Shown in pieces: positions 38,892 through 50,500 of a stretch of 64,000 nucleotides of DNA (position 1 is its first letter; every line of letters starts with the position of its first letter). Under the pieces are notes generated by a model. It ran no database searches, had not been told where the DNA came from, and was given only the letters and a program-made list of their open reading frames with translations. The stretch is taken from positions 1,374,627 to 1,438,626 of the forward strand of contig SJOL01007351.1 of NCBI GenBank assembly GCA_004794785.1, read 5' to 3'. The position numbers and the translations under genes are program-made. Source of the stretch: Opisthorchis felineus. Taxonomy: Eukaryota; Platyhelminthes; Trematoda; Opisthorchiida; Opisthorchiidae.

Positions 38892-39279
38892 NNNNNNNNN
38901 NNNNNNNNNNNNNNNNNNNNNNNNNNNNNNNNNNNNNNNNNNNNNNNNNNNNNNNNNNNNNNNNNNNNNNNNNNNNNNNNNNNNNNNNNNNNNNNNNNNN
39001 NNNNNNNNNNNNNNNNNNNNNNNNNNNNNNNNNNNNNNNNNNNNNNNNNNNNNNNNNNNNNNNNNNNNNNNNNNNNNNNNNNNNNNNNNNNNNNNNNNNN
39101 NNNNNNNNNNNNNNNNNNNNNNNNNNNNNNNNNNNNNNNNNNNNNNNNNNNNNNNNNNNNNNNNNNNNNNNNNNNNNNNNNNNNNNNNNNNNNNNNNNNN
39201 NNNNNNNNNNNNNNNNNNNNNNNNNNNNNNNNNNNNNNNNNNNNNNNNNNNNNNNNNNNNNNNNNNNNNNNNNNNNNNN
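38892..39279. other. Assembly gap (388 N)
   Basis: All positions are N. A single unresolved base also occurs at 34889. Confidence 1.
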
Positions 39280-39984
39280 ATTCTTTTCGGACATTTGCAA
39301 TCTACTGTTGTTAAAGAAGGGGATAAAATAAACAAGTAGCACGCAACACTTTCAGCGTCAGTTGTTGCTTTGTTTTTTCATGACAGACTATTCCCTGATT
39401 TCGGATTCTAAGGAATTCTCTGGTTCCTCCATGCTTCCAACGCGACTTGCAAGTGAGTAAGCTAGAGTGTGGTCTGAAACGTAACAAAACTTGTTCGCAA
39501 TTCAAATCCCCTATTCTGTGAGAGTAAAATGATAGCTTATTACTAAGTGCCTCTTTGAAGAGGATCGCAGTTTTTGACACAATCTCCATGTAGCACTAAT
39601 TGATGTAGCTTTTCAAAATTGCTTGAGCCAGTGTGTGTTGGTTCAGTCATAAATGTATGCCTAAAGTGTGGTGATTCAACGAAACGAAGCAGGTCCCGGC
39701 ACCCTTTTTGTCCATTTATATGCACGTAGATGCTATTAGCATGTCTTTTACCCTCATAAAATGCATTGCTTTTGCACTTTACAACGTCCGTACACGGATT
39801 AGTACATCATGGATCGCTTTGATAAAGACCACGGGAAAACCTACCTCTGCTTATTAATCCTGAGTTTGGAATAAGTGGGCCAAAGGAATGAGAATATGAA
39901 TTTCTGTGCAATGTTTTATTTTCGCTCAGATCAGCATGTTAGTATGCAATTGTACAGCACAACTCACCAGTCTTCAAAGGAATT

Positions 39985-40045
39985 TGAGCCCAAAACTTGT
40001 TGGATAAGAGTGGGAACGCTCTACTATTCAGCCACGTTGTGTTAA
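39985..40045 (-). repeat. tRNA-like segment, probable SINE head
   Basis: The minus strand reads GTGGCTGAATAGTAGAGCG (A box) and TTGGGCTCAAATTCC (B-box-like). Stem pairing is incomplete. No body shared with another copy was recognised. Confidence 0.4.
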
Positions 40046-42668
40046 TTGATAGTGCGTGTAACGTGCATCTACAATCCCACTACGGATTCCCCGATTGAGC
40101 GCCATAGATGATCCCCAAGCGGAATGGAGCAACTGTACAGTGCTCCCGGCAAATTGAAACCTGGATTCGTAATTTCGTAATTTTCTCATTGTCTAGGATT
40201 TATCGTCATTTAGTATAGGTCCGCTGATCACCTGTATCCTTGGGCAAGTGGCCTCTGATGTACTACTAGGTTAAACCATCACTCCCTCAGATTCCATCGT
40301 CCGTCACCCAAGTGGGGTTTATTACGTCCGACAAGAGCTTGTTGTCTTGAGAGTGGGTTAGTCAGAGAAATCGTCGAAAGGGTAATCCATGACGTTAGTT
40401 ACAGGAATACCCGGGTTATCGTTTGGTTTCAATCAGCAGGAAGGTTTGCTCTTTGGGTTGATTTAGTAGAACATGCACCCCAAGGATGGAGGCACAACGG
40501 TACGAATAAGCTTCTGGTCAAACCCTGGATGAAATTCACACGAAAAATCTACTCCCATTATATTTTTGAAACAGACAATTTACGCCAGGACTCCTCCTCA
40601 GCCATGCATCAGGAAGCAAGCACTTTGGACCTTTTCTACCACTAGAGCGAAGAAAGCAGCATTCAACATTCTGGAGAAACGCCAAAACGTCCAGAGTGAC
40701 GAGGACATCAGTATGGAATTTACCGTTTCCCATAAGTCGTGTAAGGACCGATCGAGTGAGTTTAAAAACTGGCAGGCAGACCTTCCCACTAGTTTAGTTG
40801 GAAGTCAGTCATCAGACTGATGATCACACTATTCCATAGTTTATCTGAAGCATATCTACACAGCTGTCATCCGTAAGTTACAGGCCATCCTTCCGTAGAG
40901 GCGATGTTGTCGGACTCAGTCGTCATACCGGTAACTTGAGGCAGAACTAGTCCACTCGCTGAGGTGTGCACATGTGGTGTGTAAACGCACTTGTTGTCTT
41001 TTGATTCAGGTCCACCTGTTTTGCTCCGCGTGGCGTTACCTATGTTGCCATTGGTGACGGCCAACCAACTGACCAATAGGAGGAAGCACCGATGTGTCAG
41101 CCACGCCAGATATTTTGAAGCGCGATCGATAAAATATTCACCTCTATTATTCATCTAAGGTATACTCCTAAACAGTACCATATGTAAGACTTCAAACTCT
41201 GATGGTAGCTGAAGTCTAATAACTGGGAGAGTTAGGTAGCTGAACGGCTTTCGTCCACCTAGCATACTGTGTTTGGCTGCGGTCTAAATGATGCCATTTT
41301 CTCTGGAGAAATTCGTGAAACTTTGAATACTTTTACCTCCTTCATAGTGTACATGACAGTGACAGTTTGAAATGACAGTCCTCGTCAGCCGTGTTCCACA
41401 GTACGTTGGAACATAGTCGGTCTTAGGTCATGACCATACTCGGAAAATTTCCGCTCAACACCTCATCCAAATGATTACTTAGGTCCGGGACATTAGGTGA
41501 GTCGTATTGGTGTTTATCCGGTTAAAAACTTACGGTGCTTGCAGCTTCTGTTAAACTCCAATTATTCATAAAAACGAATTCTGCTCAGTCAGCTATGAAT
41601 CATGGCAGCGAACAGCCTACGGACAGAGGCTCACATTTTACAATAGCGGTCAGATTCAGATCACAACTCACAGTGATTGACTGGACAAACGGTCTACGGG
41701 TAGTTTGCTGAAGGCTTTTCTTACCCCACAAGAGCTCAGTTAGACTGCGGGACGCAGCCGAAAACGACACGAACCTCAGAAGTTACAATGAAATCTGTTG
41801 AGCGGTTAGTTGTCGAAAATGCAACGTATTGTGCATAAGACAGACAAGTGTACCGCAAAACTTGGTATGCTGTTTACAACTACGAAACGTAGCGAGCTAA
41901 TGCAGGTCTCGGTGAAGTGACTCCGAACCTTTATTTACACCCATACCAACAAAAATATTTATTTGACTGAAAAATTAAATGGAGTGCGCAAATGTTTTGT
42001 TTTTCGTGATTAGGAAGGCGGCTTTTGCCAGCCTCCTAAATATTTGGTGCCGACGTAATGCCAGCTTGTCTGCCAGTGTTACGGCAGTTTTAGTCGTGGG
42101 ATATTAATCAAAAACTTTGCCAATGCAAGTGAATGACAAACGGAGACGTTCGACGTCTGTGAACCGATACTCTTGAAGCACAAACTAGCTCTGAAGGGAG
42201 CTGGATAAGCAACACGGTTACACCAGTTAAATTTCGGCAGAAGTAACGCGTTGGTGACAAGCAAATCTGGTGGCAACGGTAGCTGATCATCTGCTTCACA
42301 CGTGAAAAATCTGACTGAAGCTCAGTGCCCTTATTGCGCCGGATAGCGATCCAAAATCGATCAAGATTGCCCGGTAGTGAAGAATGACAGGGCTTACCAG
42401 CAAGCTCGGTCACGTCATTAAATATCATTTGCATTGGCAAGCCCGAGCAGCGCCCACTGATAAAGATTATCCATTCCTGAATTTATGACTTACAGCTATT
42501 CGTTTTCTCATTCCCGATGCCTTATTCCTACCTGTTATGTATGACTGCTGTCCCCCCTCCAGTGTATAGTGCCGGGAAAAAACTCGCCGACAAGGAACAC
42601 AACAGGTTTATTGCAAATAAGCGAGCACGTGCGAAAAGTACAACGGCCTCGCGCTATATCTTCAGGGG

Positions 42669-42778
42669 GCACTGTCTGCCCTTGATCCAAGGCTGTCTCG
42701 CACTGTCTGACTTTGATCCAACGCTGTGTCGCACTATATTATGAAGGACACTGTCTAAACTCCATCCAAGGCTGTCAG
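42669..42778. repeat. Imperfect 31-bp tandem repeat
   Basis: Units beginning GCACTGTCTG and containing TTGATCCAAGGCTGTCTC-type sequence occur at 42669-42699 and 42700-42730, and a degenerate third ends near 42778. Confidence 0.8.
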
Positions 42779-43809
42779 ATTGGCGTTTAGTGGAGCTTGA
42801 GGGTCTCAGCGGGTTTCGGGTATTCTGGGATAATCTTCAGGAAGCTGACCTTCCGGACACTACCTAAAGCTGTAACCTTGTCGTGATTGTCGAGGTTTAG
42901 TGCTGCGAAATCCCACTATCGGAGGAGATACTGTCGTTTCTTTTGGTGTACACAACGTGAGTCTGATCATGGCCCTGTGCAGGCATGCGTATCGACCCGC
43001 TTGCAATCGACAATACGCCGTCTGACGCAAAGCTAACAAGTTCATCACCTGCAAAACTTCACTATATCCCAGAAATATCGAGTCCAGCTTGCTGAAAGGC
43101 TTTTAGAAATAAACCGGCACGGTGATAATGATGGCGATTTAAAGGATGACTGAAAAATGTGAGAAATTATGCTCACGGTCTTCGAAGCCATCTATCTGGG
43201 GTTGCCTGCACATCCTGAATAGCTCCAGCAGTTCTGACTTATCCCAGAAAAGCTGCTCCACGACAGACGACTATGACGCACGCGGATCCATGAAGCGCCG
43301 AATTGAAGAATCTAAGTTTGACAGGTAGCGCCTAAGAAAATGAAGACTCATGGAGTAGGGGAAGCTTTTGCGGCGGCAAACAACCACACCCTATTTCATC
43401 TAATCTGATCAACCGGTCTGAGGTGGGCGGGTGTTAACCAAACGGTCCCAAAAAAAGAATGGAACCACAGTTTATTCACAGAAACGTCGTCCTGAACAAT
43501 GGCCTGGCACTTTAGAGGGCAGTTCAGCTGGCTGCCACCAACTCAACCTCCGGAAGAATAACATTTTTGATAACATAATTTGATACCAGTCGATAACAGC
43601 TCTCCGTCTACAACAGAGCCACTCGGATCTCAGTCTTGTAATCACGCCTTCTAAGGTGAAATGTGGTGTTATCCTGCTATTCATCAGTGGGAGAGTCAGG
43701 CTCATGAGAATCAAACTGGCTTTCATCGCGACTGAGGGTGCGTTCACCATATCCTTCTTATGCTACAAGTTAGCGGACTGCGTCATTTCTTCCAACAGCT
43801 AACAATGGC

Positions 43810-44007
43810 AGTATTTCGACAAATACACTCATTTGCAAATCAGTTTGGTTTTTACGGGAGACTAAAGTGAATCTCTCGTTTATGATGTTCTTTAACTGAG
43901 TGTGCTGCACAAACGCCGCCTTATGTTTCAGTTGGTACGAGATTCGAAATATCGCAGTATAGTTTCATAAAGAAAACTACTGACAATGTTGCTGAAAACT
44001 CTTCGAC
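43810..44007 (-). repeat. Hammerhead-ribozyme repeat, copy 9 (unit without ribozyme core)
   Basis: On the plus strand the blocks are ACACTCATTTGCAAATCAG, ACGGGAGACT, GAATCTCTCGTTTATGATG, GTTTCAGTTGGTACGAGATT, CGAAATATCGCAGTATA and GTTGCTGAAAACTCTTCGAC. It stops exactly where the ribozyme 3' part would begin and is followed by the inverted copy 10. Confidence 0.7.
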
Positions 44008-44044
44008 GAAACCGGTCGTGGGCTGTCGAAGAGTATTCAGCAAC
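43988..44044. repeat. Near-perfect inverted repeat at the copy 9/10 junction
   Basis: Arms of 20 bp (GTTGCTGAAAACTCTTCGAC and its complement, with one mismatch) flank a 17-nt spacer that begins GAAAC. This is the junction of two opposed hammerhead-repeat fragments. Confidence 0.85.
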
Positions 44045-44065
44045 CTTGTGAACAGTTTCCTTTGT
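44008..44065 (+). repeat. Hammerhead-ribozyme repeat, copy 10 (GAAAC to tail)
   Basis: The copy starts GAAACCGGTCGTGGGCTGTC, which is the 3' half of the ribozyme with an intact cleavage site, and continues GAAGAGTATTCAGCAACCTT. Together with the end of copy 9 it forms a near-perfect hairpin. Confidence 0.7.
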
Positions 44066-46074
44066 GAAAATGGTAGTATTTCTTATGTAGGAGCGGCTTT
44101 TTGAGTGCGCATTTATCAAATCTCTGGCAGCTTCTGTCGTTAAATGATGTCAATTCTAAATTCTTATCGCTGAAAAAGTCTCCGTGTACCGACTCCCATG
44201 CGTATTGGTCTCCGGATAACTTTCGCCTGAGTTCACCGCATCCGCTTGTGTCATGCGAAGCTCCTCTCTGCCACTGCCCCTCATCAACATCGCAGTCGAT
44301 ATGTCATTTGAATTTTGTTCACTTGTGTCTAACGGTTCGGAGGTTTATACTCTCCCCGGGCGTTCGCTCACAGACAGTGAGTACGCTGAAGATGTCACTG
44401 TTCAGTAGTAGGGCACTTTAGAAATGCAAACTATTTTACTCAGTCCAGCTAACTCTACGAGGAATCAAACCCAAATCCCATGTTCGTGGAAGAACCGACC
44501 CATGCCACAGATGGATTTGTCATTCTGAACAATTTCAGAAGTCCCAGCAGACTAGCAAAAGAAGAAACCACTTTCCGAATCGGGAAGGTCAGGTTTGAGT
44601 TTTCTGGCCTCTGACATTTGTGGTGTTGATGTGACATCACATAGGCTTTACGTTCCTTCTAAGCGACCTGCTACACTTTATTTATCAGGGACATGACTGG
44701 TGCGGGAAAACTTTCGAAGTCTCCCCGTGTCTAACCTTCTGAAGCGTTGTGCGAGTCTAGTGAATACATTGGGTCAGTAGTACTTGGTTACGTCAAATGG
44801 TTTTGGAGAAAAGTAACTCTTCATCGACAGATCAACTGGTCACACTCCATAGGTTACGCTCTCTGGGCTTTTACTCCGTACGTCAGAGAAGGGTCTGCAT
44901 CACACAGCTCTTTTCGCCAAGCCATTGTTCGAGTTGAGGCGACCCAGTTTTGGCCTCTCCATGACTTCGAATCCAGGCACCAAAGCTTTTGCCGTGCAAC
45001 TGCCGTTTCCCCGTATGGGGAGGCCGGGTGTGACAAACAAATAAATGACGACCCTGGCAGGCAGAAACTGGCCATCCTGTATCAAAGCTACTGCCTCCAA
45101 TCCGTAGCTCTCTCATTCCAAGATTTGTCGGAAAAACAGAACGACTTGGTGTCGATGAACCGGTCGGAGAGTCATCTCCACTGCTTGACCGTCATTGCCT
45201 TATTCTCTTTATTCTCGATGACTGGAACCGTAGCATCCCGAACCACTGTACGGGGTGTATAGCTGAATGACTGATTTAAAGGTCTAAAACAGTGCTGTAT
45301 AACCACAAACTATCTCCTTCGGTGCATGGTTGTCCCCAAATTATCTCCTGACACGCAACAAAGTATGATAGGTAAACCACCGGTATCTTGGTAGGCAGTC
45401 AATGACCGGAATGAACTAAATTGTGGACTAGACGGGGTCCTTTGACGTTGATGACGTTATTGATTACCCCAACCAGTATATTAGTCATCTTGATACTTTT
45501 CTGTGCTGGTCGTCGGTCATCAGTCGCATACCCCTGAGGGCAGACATCCCTCCTCTGAAGAGTGGCCAGATTGCGTTTTCCGTCAGACACAACATTTGTT
45601 GCGACGCTCCAAAGAGAAGTTACCTTCCAGGACGGGTTAAAATCATCTTATTTTGGGGAGATTACGTTCTAAGTGACCCTAAAACACTTGTTATAAACTC
45701 TCCAAAGTAGTAGTTTCTATTTTTGGGATTAATTACTCTACCAAGAAATCTGTATGGCGTTTTTTTAACAGAGCTTACCACAGAACAACTACAAACTAAC
45801 CGACGTGTAGTCGGAGTAAAATGTGTTCCCAACTAACCACCCCTGGCGATGGTGAGCTGCGGAATGTCAACCACGAAGAAAAACAGGACGAAAGGTATGT
45901 ATTTAGTCACAATGAAATTATCGTCAAAAAGTAACGGAAAGAACACAAATCAGATGATAGTTGGAAAGTTCACACGAATCATCTGTACAACGCTGAACGC
46001 TTGGAATACTTACTTCCGGGTTTGTGTTTACTGCATCTGACTTCTGATTGGCGGAGAGGGAGTGATCAACTCGT
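44066..46074. other. No recognised gene
   Basis: The 171-codon frame at 44747-45262 and three overlapping minus frames are open together. That region looks like repeat-derived sequence, but no second copy was found in the window. Confidence 0.45.
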
Positions 46075-46533
46075 TTAGATGCTGAGATGAAATAGCCTGT
46101 TGGCAGATGTTATTGCTACTAGTATCCACCAAATGCCATAAATTCTATGGGATTCGTTACAGAATGGCGTGGAACAGTAACATCGCTTCAGAGTGGTTGA
46201 ACTACCGTAGGTCTGAATACAAGAATCCGTTAATAGTGGCTCAAACTTTCTCAAACATAGCCTCGAAACTGTTTTCAATTCATAATATTCCTGTCCCCAT
46301 CTTGGTTTTCTGAAGTCCGATCGTTGAACCTCTTCGATTTTCATACAAGCTTTACAATCCGGAATGATTTGCCATGGTCCCAGTGATTGATCACAAGGCC
46401 ATAAAGTCATCTGGCGTTCTCGGTCGACGATTTCACACTCGTAGCAGCTGATGTTACGACCAAATGTGCGTTGTAAGGTGACTAATCCGAAAGCCAATGT
46501 GACGACAGAGTGCACTTGGATGTTGAAGCGCAT
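46075..46533 (-). CDS. Secreted or GPI-anchored Ly6/uPAR-type three-finger protein
   Basis: This 152-residue open frame has the architecture of Ly6/uPAR proteins, small cell-surface or secreted three-finger folds. Residues 1-25 form a hydrophobic signal peptide. Cysteines are at 30, 33, 47, 60, 63, 93, 105, 118, 120 and 125, which makes the usual ten. The domain opens with CYEC and closes with CYCSTPFCN, the CxC...CN ending common in invertebrate members. A tail of hydrophobic residues (about 131-150) could direct GPI anchoring. N27 and N126 lie in N-glycosylation sequons. The gene appears to have a single coding exon, which is unusual for this family and leaves retroposition possible, though I see no poly-A tract. 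It faces bestrophin B across a short shared upstream region. In animals such proteins often modulate ion channels or receptors; the ligand here cannot be read from sequence. Confidence 0.75.
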   Translation of the reverse strand: MRFNIQVHSVVTLAFGLVTLQRTFGRNISCYECEIVDRERQMTLWPCDQSLGPWQIIPDCKACMKIEEVQRSDFRKPRWGQEYYELKTVSRLCLRKFEPLLTDSCIQTYGSSTTLKRCYCSTPFCNESHRIYGIWWILVAITSANRLFHLSI

Positions 46534-46746
46534 CGTGCACCGATGGATCTGTAAATGGCGCGGCGTGACTAGACTTATGAAAGTGGCTGTAGAAGTGAAC
46601 CAATCAGGAACTAGCTACGCGAACACGCCCACGTGATGTTCGATTGTCCTGACAAATCGCCTTTGAGATATTTGATTTGACCTGGCAGCCTGCATTTTGC
46701 CCAGTTATGAACGTGGAGCACGATTTACCACGCATTTTCCAGCTGA
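46534..46746. promoter_or_regulatory. Short divergent intergenic region, possible bidirectional promoter
   Basis: Only 213 bp separate the start codons of the Ly6-type gene (minus) and bestrophin B (plus). The segment contains ACCAATCAG near 46599, a good CCAAT box, and CGCCCACGTG ending at 46635, which includes a CACGTG E-box. I see no clear TATA box. The spacing suggests shared regulation, but a 5' non-coding exon upstream of bestrophin B is not excluded, because a pyrimidine-rich stretch ending in CAG lies just before its ATG. Confidence 0.4.
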
Positions 46747-47514
46747 ATGACTGTGTCGTACGCCAGCTCGGTTGCAACTGTTCGTCACGGATCTTTGGTT
46801 CGCTTGCTTGCGCGATGGCATGGAAGCGTGTACCAAGCTGTATGGCCGACGTTCCTCCTGTTTTGCTTTGCATATGGAGGCATCGCACTTATCTACTATT
46901 TGCTTCCAACAGATACTCCTGAGCGTCTGGAAATGAAACAGCAATTTGTACAGGTCTGTGCTTATGCAGCTCGTATTTCCAATGCGATTCCTGTCTCGTT
47001 TGTGTTGGGCTTCTTTGTAAACCTTGTGGTTTCGCGATGGTGGAAACAATTTCTCAGTCTTCCCACTCCGGATTCTGCGTGCTATTTGATGGGCACATAT
47101 TTACGTGGATGTGAACACAAGGAAGATTATTACATGTCAGACCAATGCGATAGCGAAAGACCTCTATTGATCAGACGCTCCGTTGCACGCTACCTCAATT
47201 TAGCTAGCGCATTGTGCTTCCAGGAAATATCATTGAGCATGAAACGTCAAGTGGGTACGTTAGAGGATCTGGTCGATTGTGGGTTAATGACAAAACAAGA
47301 AGAAACAATATTTCTGAACCTCTCGCAAGATAACGGACACTTTTTCATTCCAGTCGTTTGGGCTGTCACTCTGCTGAGCAGGGCGCATCATGAAGGTCTC
47401 ATCAAACACGAACGTCACTTGGATGCTATAGTCGCCGAAGTGGTTGCATTCTGGCGACAGTTGCACATATTATTTTTGCACGACTACGTCAATGTTCCGT
47501 TGGTTTACAATCAG
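46747..47514 (+). CDS. Bestrophin-like anion channel, first coding exon (paralogue B)
   Basis: This 256-codon exon is a second bestrophin N-terminal half, clearly related to the exon at 9999-10769 and on the same strand about 36 kb downstream. It starts MTVSYASSVA, with the clasp alanine at 10. It has a first membrane segment at about 34-52 and the pore-neck helix IPVSFVLGFFV (81-91), which keeps the family I, F and F neck residues at 81, 85 and 89. SRWW, LPTPDS, RRSVARYLNLA, a MKRQ basic stretch and IPLVYNQ follow. The frame ends at CAG|GTAAGT, a consensus splice donor at the same codon as in paralogue A, so the intron position is shared. Later exons were not recognised before the window ends. 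The start codon is 213 bp from that of the divergent Ly6 gene. Conservation of the neck suggests a conventional calcium-gated anion channel; that function is inferred from the family. Confidence 0.93.
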
Positions 47515-50500
47515 GTAAGTGAAGTTTTCCTTGCACGAGGAATCGACTTAGCAAGCTTGCTCTGTTCCTAGTAAGTCTATTCAAATGGTTAAGTTCGCGG
47601 GTATTGCAGATACCCAGCAGAACTGAGGGCTCTAAATAAAAACTAATTAACTTATCCATCTATACCATCACCCCGTAATCAGTTCCCTGTGTGAAAAGTT
47701 CTGATTAATGACAATTTATAGTAGGCCTTATGGACAAGTAGGAAGATTAGATAAAGGGCGCTTTCTGAAGCTGGATTATTCAGTCTGTCGTTTTTAGTGC
47801 GGCCTAGAACTTCCTCATCAGTCTGTTGACTAGCACTGAGCAATTCCAGCCCCGCGTACGTTATTTTGTCGGGTATATGCGGAACTAAGGTTGAAGAAGC
47901 ATGATGAAATGGGAAATCACTATTCCGTAGCCATACTTACTACCGTATTAGACAAGTTCATGGTGTACTGGGCCAGTACAAGACAAAACTCGCATGCGGT
48001 GTTCTTCCAATGCACACAGCTTCGTAACAGATTGCGAGATGCCCCACTGGAGTTTCTCCTTTTGGGTGTAGTGCGCAACTTAGTGAATTCAACACTACTT
48101 AAAATCATTTTCATAAAAACTTCTTAGGCAGAACTTTGTTCAGCTGCGCTGTGAACGTAAAATTTTAAACAACACGGAAAGCGCTGAATGCATGCGTTGA
48201 TTCGTCAGTATCAATTCAGCTCTCTTGTTATTGGTAATATAGTGCAGACGAGCCAATATGAAATGCGTGCATCTACCAGTTTCCACTTTCCAGCTGTCTT
48301 GTTCAACTTACCGAAAGGATATGAGCGTTTTGAATTTAAACTGTCACACAGATTCGGCCGGAGCAGAGAGGTTGTCAGGATTTAAAGAGACAGAAAGCTT
48401 ACATGTTGCGGTTGCGGATGATTCGTTTCAGTTAGGGTGGTTAGGCAGAGTCGGAGGAAACGATGATTTTATGGAGTACCAAGAAATCCAAGCACTTCGG
48501 CGTTCATTGTTGGCTCGTGCTGCATGCGTAGAGCTTAGCCACATTAATTATCCGAAACACCAAGACAGGACACATCAGTGCTTCGCGACGAGGCTCAGCC
48601 GTGAAATAAATAGATTGATTTCATTCAGCCGACAACTTTCGATCGCAGATTACCAGAACAGAAAACTTAGCTGTCTTCAGGTTGTCGCTGTTGGCACCTG
48701 CGATCAATGCCTGCTTATTTTCTGATTTGTGTTCTTACTAAAACGTGGTTGCATGTGTGTATCTCATACACCTAGCTGAACTGACCCTTAACTACGGGTA
48801 TCGAGCAGAGTGTAACAATTAATCACAAGTGATTGTAACTCCTTCCGAAGGATGTTGCAGACGAAACATGTATGCTCGCTAAGCTGTACAGACCACTTGG
48901 ATGCCCTGCCGTTGTTTGTCATGCAACCTTTGAGTCACGATGTTTTCCCATTGAGTTCCCTTCCCTAGGAAACCGCACTGCTTTCCAAAACCGAAGGGTA
49001 GAAACTTCCGGCTCTGCAAATTGCCGACTTACTCCGCAAAAGGAACCATCACTATGGCAACATTCATTACGGTTGCCTCAGATTTACTGAACTGCTAAAA
49101 CACTCAGTAGTTTATGTTACAAGCAAAGCTGACAGTGTCCCGCCAGGTCACTGAACACTTCTAGACTGAATCCGAGTTGATGTTGCCGGGATGTTTACCT
49201 AGAGACGTAAAAAGCATCTCACAGCTGCACTACCGTATATAAGAAAACAAGGCCGAAGTGTATCTTGAAGCAGCCGGGGAAGACTCAATCGTTATGAAGT
49301 CTCTACTAAATTAAGATACATAGGGAGAGGTCTCCTTGCTAAGTTACTCTGTTCAGTGTTTGTTATCTGAGTTTAGCTCGTGTCGACCGAGGGTACAGCA
49401 GTAATGTCCGACAGACGGCTTCACGGCGTCTGGCTGGTGTGTATAATCACAAACATGCGAAAGTATTATTGGCTGTCCAGAACATTTTATTCAGGTGAAA
49501 TGAAATTTATAATCTAATTTTCAAGAAAAAGGTTTAAAATCCCGGTTGCAAATGAAGATTAGCCACTTCATTTCAGGAATTGTGCTATAAGGCGCCGAGG
49601 AGACCTTCTGAAACTTTAAACGGTGTTTTATTTGTAAGAGGTTTCAAAATTGCGTGATTTATTCGTACGCATCATACTGGAGCCCACGTGATGGTTTGAC
49701 AGTAAAGTATACATATTTTCACCGCCGAATTTCACCTTCAGTGGAGTAAATTACCCTAAACTATCAGCGAAACGGGTGTTCGTATCCTAAAGACTGTCCA
49801 TTTATCAACTGGAATGTTACTTGCAAAACAATTTTCAAGCCTTGGAGGATGACAATCTGATTATCACTTTAAAACGACATTTAGCTGGAATCCAACTGTA
49901 TTCTGCCATTTTTACATGAGAACCCTCGCGATGCCAGCTGGTACAAAGTTGAACCAATTGATTCCGGTGGACGGTAGTCCAGAAACGAGGTGACAAACAC
50001 GAAGATCGTGGAGAATCCCTCAGAGAATTAACAGATCAGCTCCTTGTAAGGGTCGAACCATATCTCAAGTTTATCAGCTGCGATTTGACTCGTGGTTGAA
50101 ATACGTTGCTTGGTTAATTCTTCTTGATGGCTCAGTAGACGGAGTTATTCAGTAGTTTAATGGTGCCAAAAATTTAACACCGACTTGTCATATATTGAGT
50201 ACAATGTAAGCAACAGTCGAAAAGTAATTCTGCACTTGGATGCACGTTGACATATTCTTTAATATGTTATAGTCGTTTTTTTGTCGTATGGTTGCTTAAG
50301 AGCATCCAGCTTTTTCGTTTTTATGTAGAGTGGTTAGACTGACTGACACGCACGCCTCAAGCACAGTCACGTTACGTTTGCCCCCAATAGAGAGAGGAGG
50401 TGAAGAGACTAACCAGAAGTTGATCACTACTGGGAGACCCGGAGCTGCTAACACGGGCTTCAAGGATCGAATCGGAGCTTGCCATTATTGAAAGACACTT

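Larger units (their letters stand above)
37241..43809. other. No recognised gene; contains the gap and small repeats
   Basis: An open frame at 43146-43328 (plus) is serine-rich with a charged end but has no clear acceptor, so it is not called. Confidence 0.5.

Noticed and set aside
38760..39342. Open frames of 175-184 codons across the gap on both strands
   Set aside because: They consist of the TA microsatellite and N bases; no real coding sequence is involved.
44747..45262. 171-codon frame with several overlapping open minus frames
   Set aside because: Multiple frames open at once and the lack of any domain point to GC-richer repeat sequence rather than a gene; no second copy in the window confirms the repeat.
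47790..47840. Minus-strand CTGATGAGG with a later AAACGAC as a possible hammerhead
   Set aside because: Helix II does not pair and GAAAC is absent.
48258..48725. 155-codon frame just downstream of bestrophin exon B
   Set aside because: Tested as a continuation of the channel; it lacks the GWLKVAE and NPFG-acidic blocks and membrane segments.
48850..48880. GACGAAACATG preceded by GGATGTTGC as a possible hammerhead
   Set aside because: No CUGAUGA box lies at the right distance.
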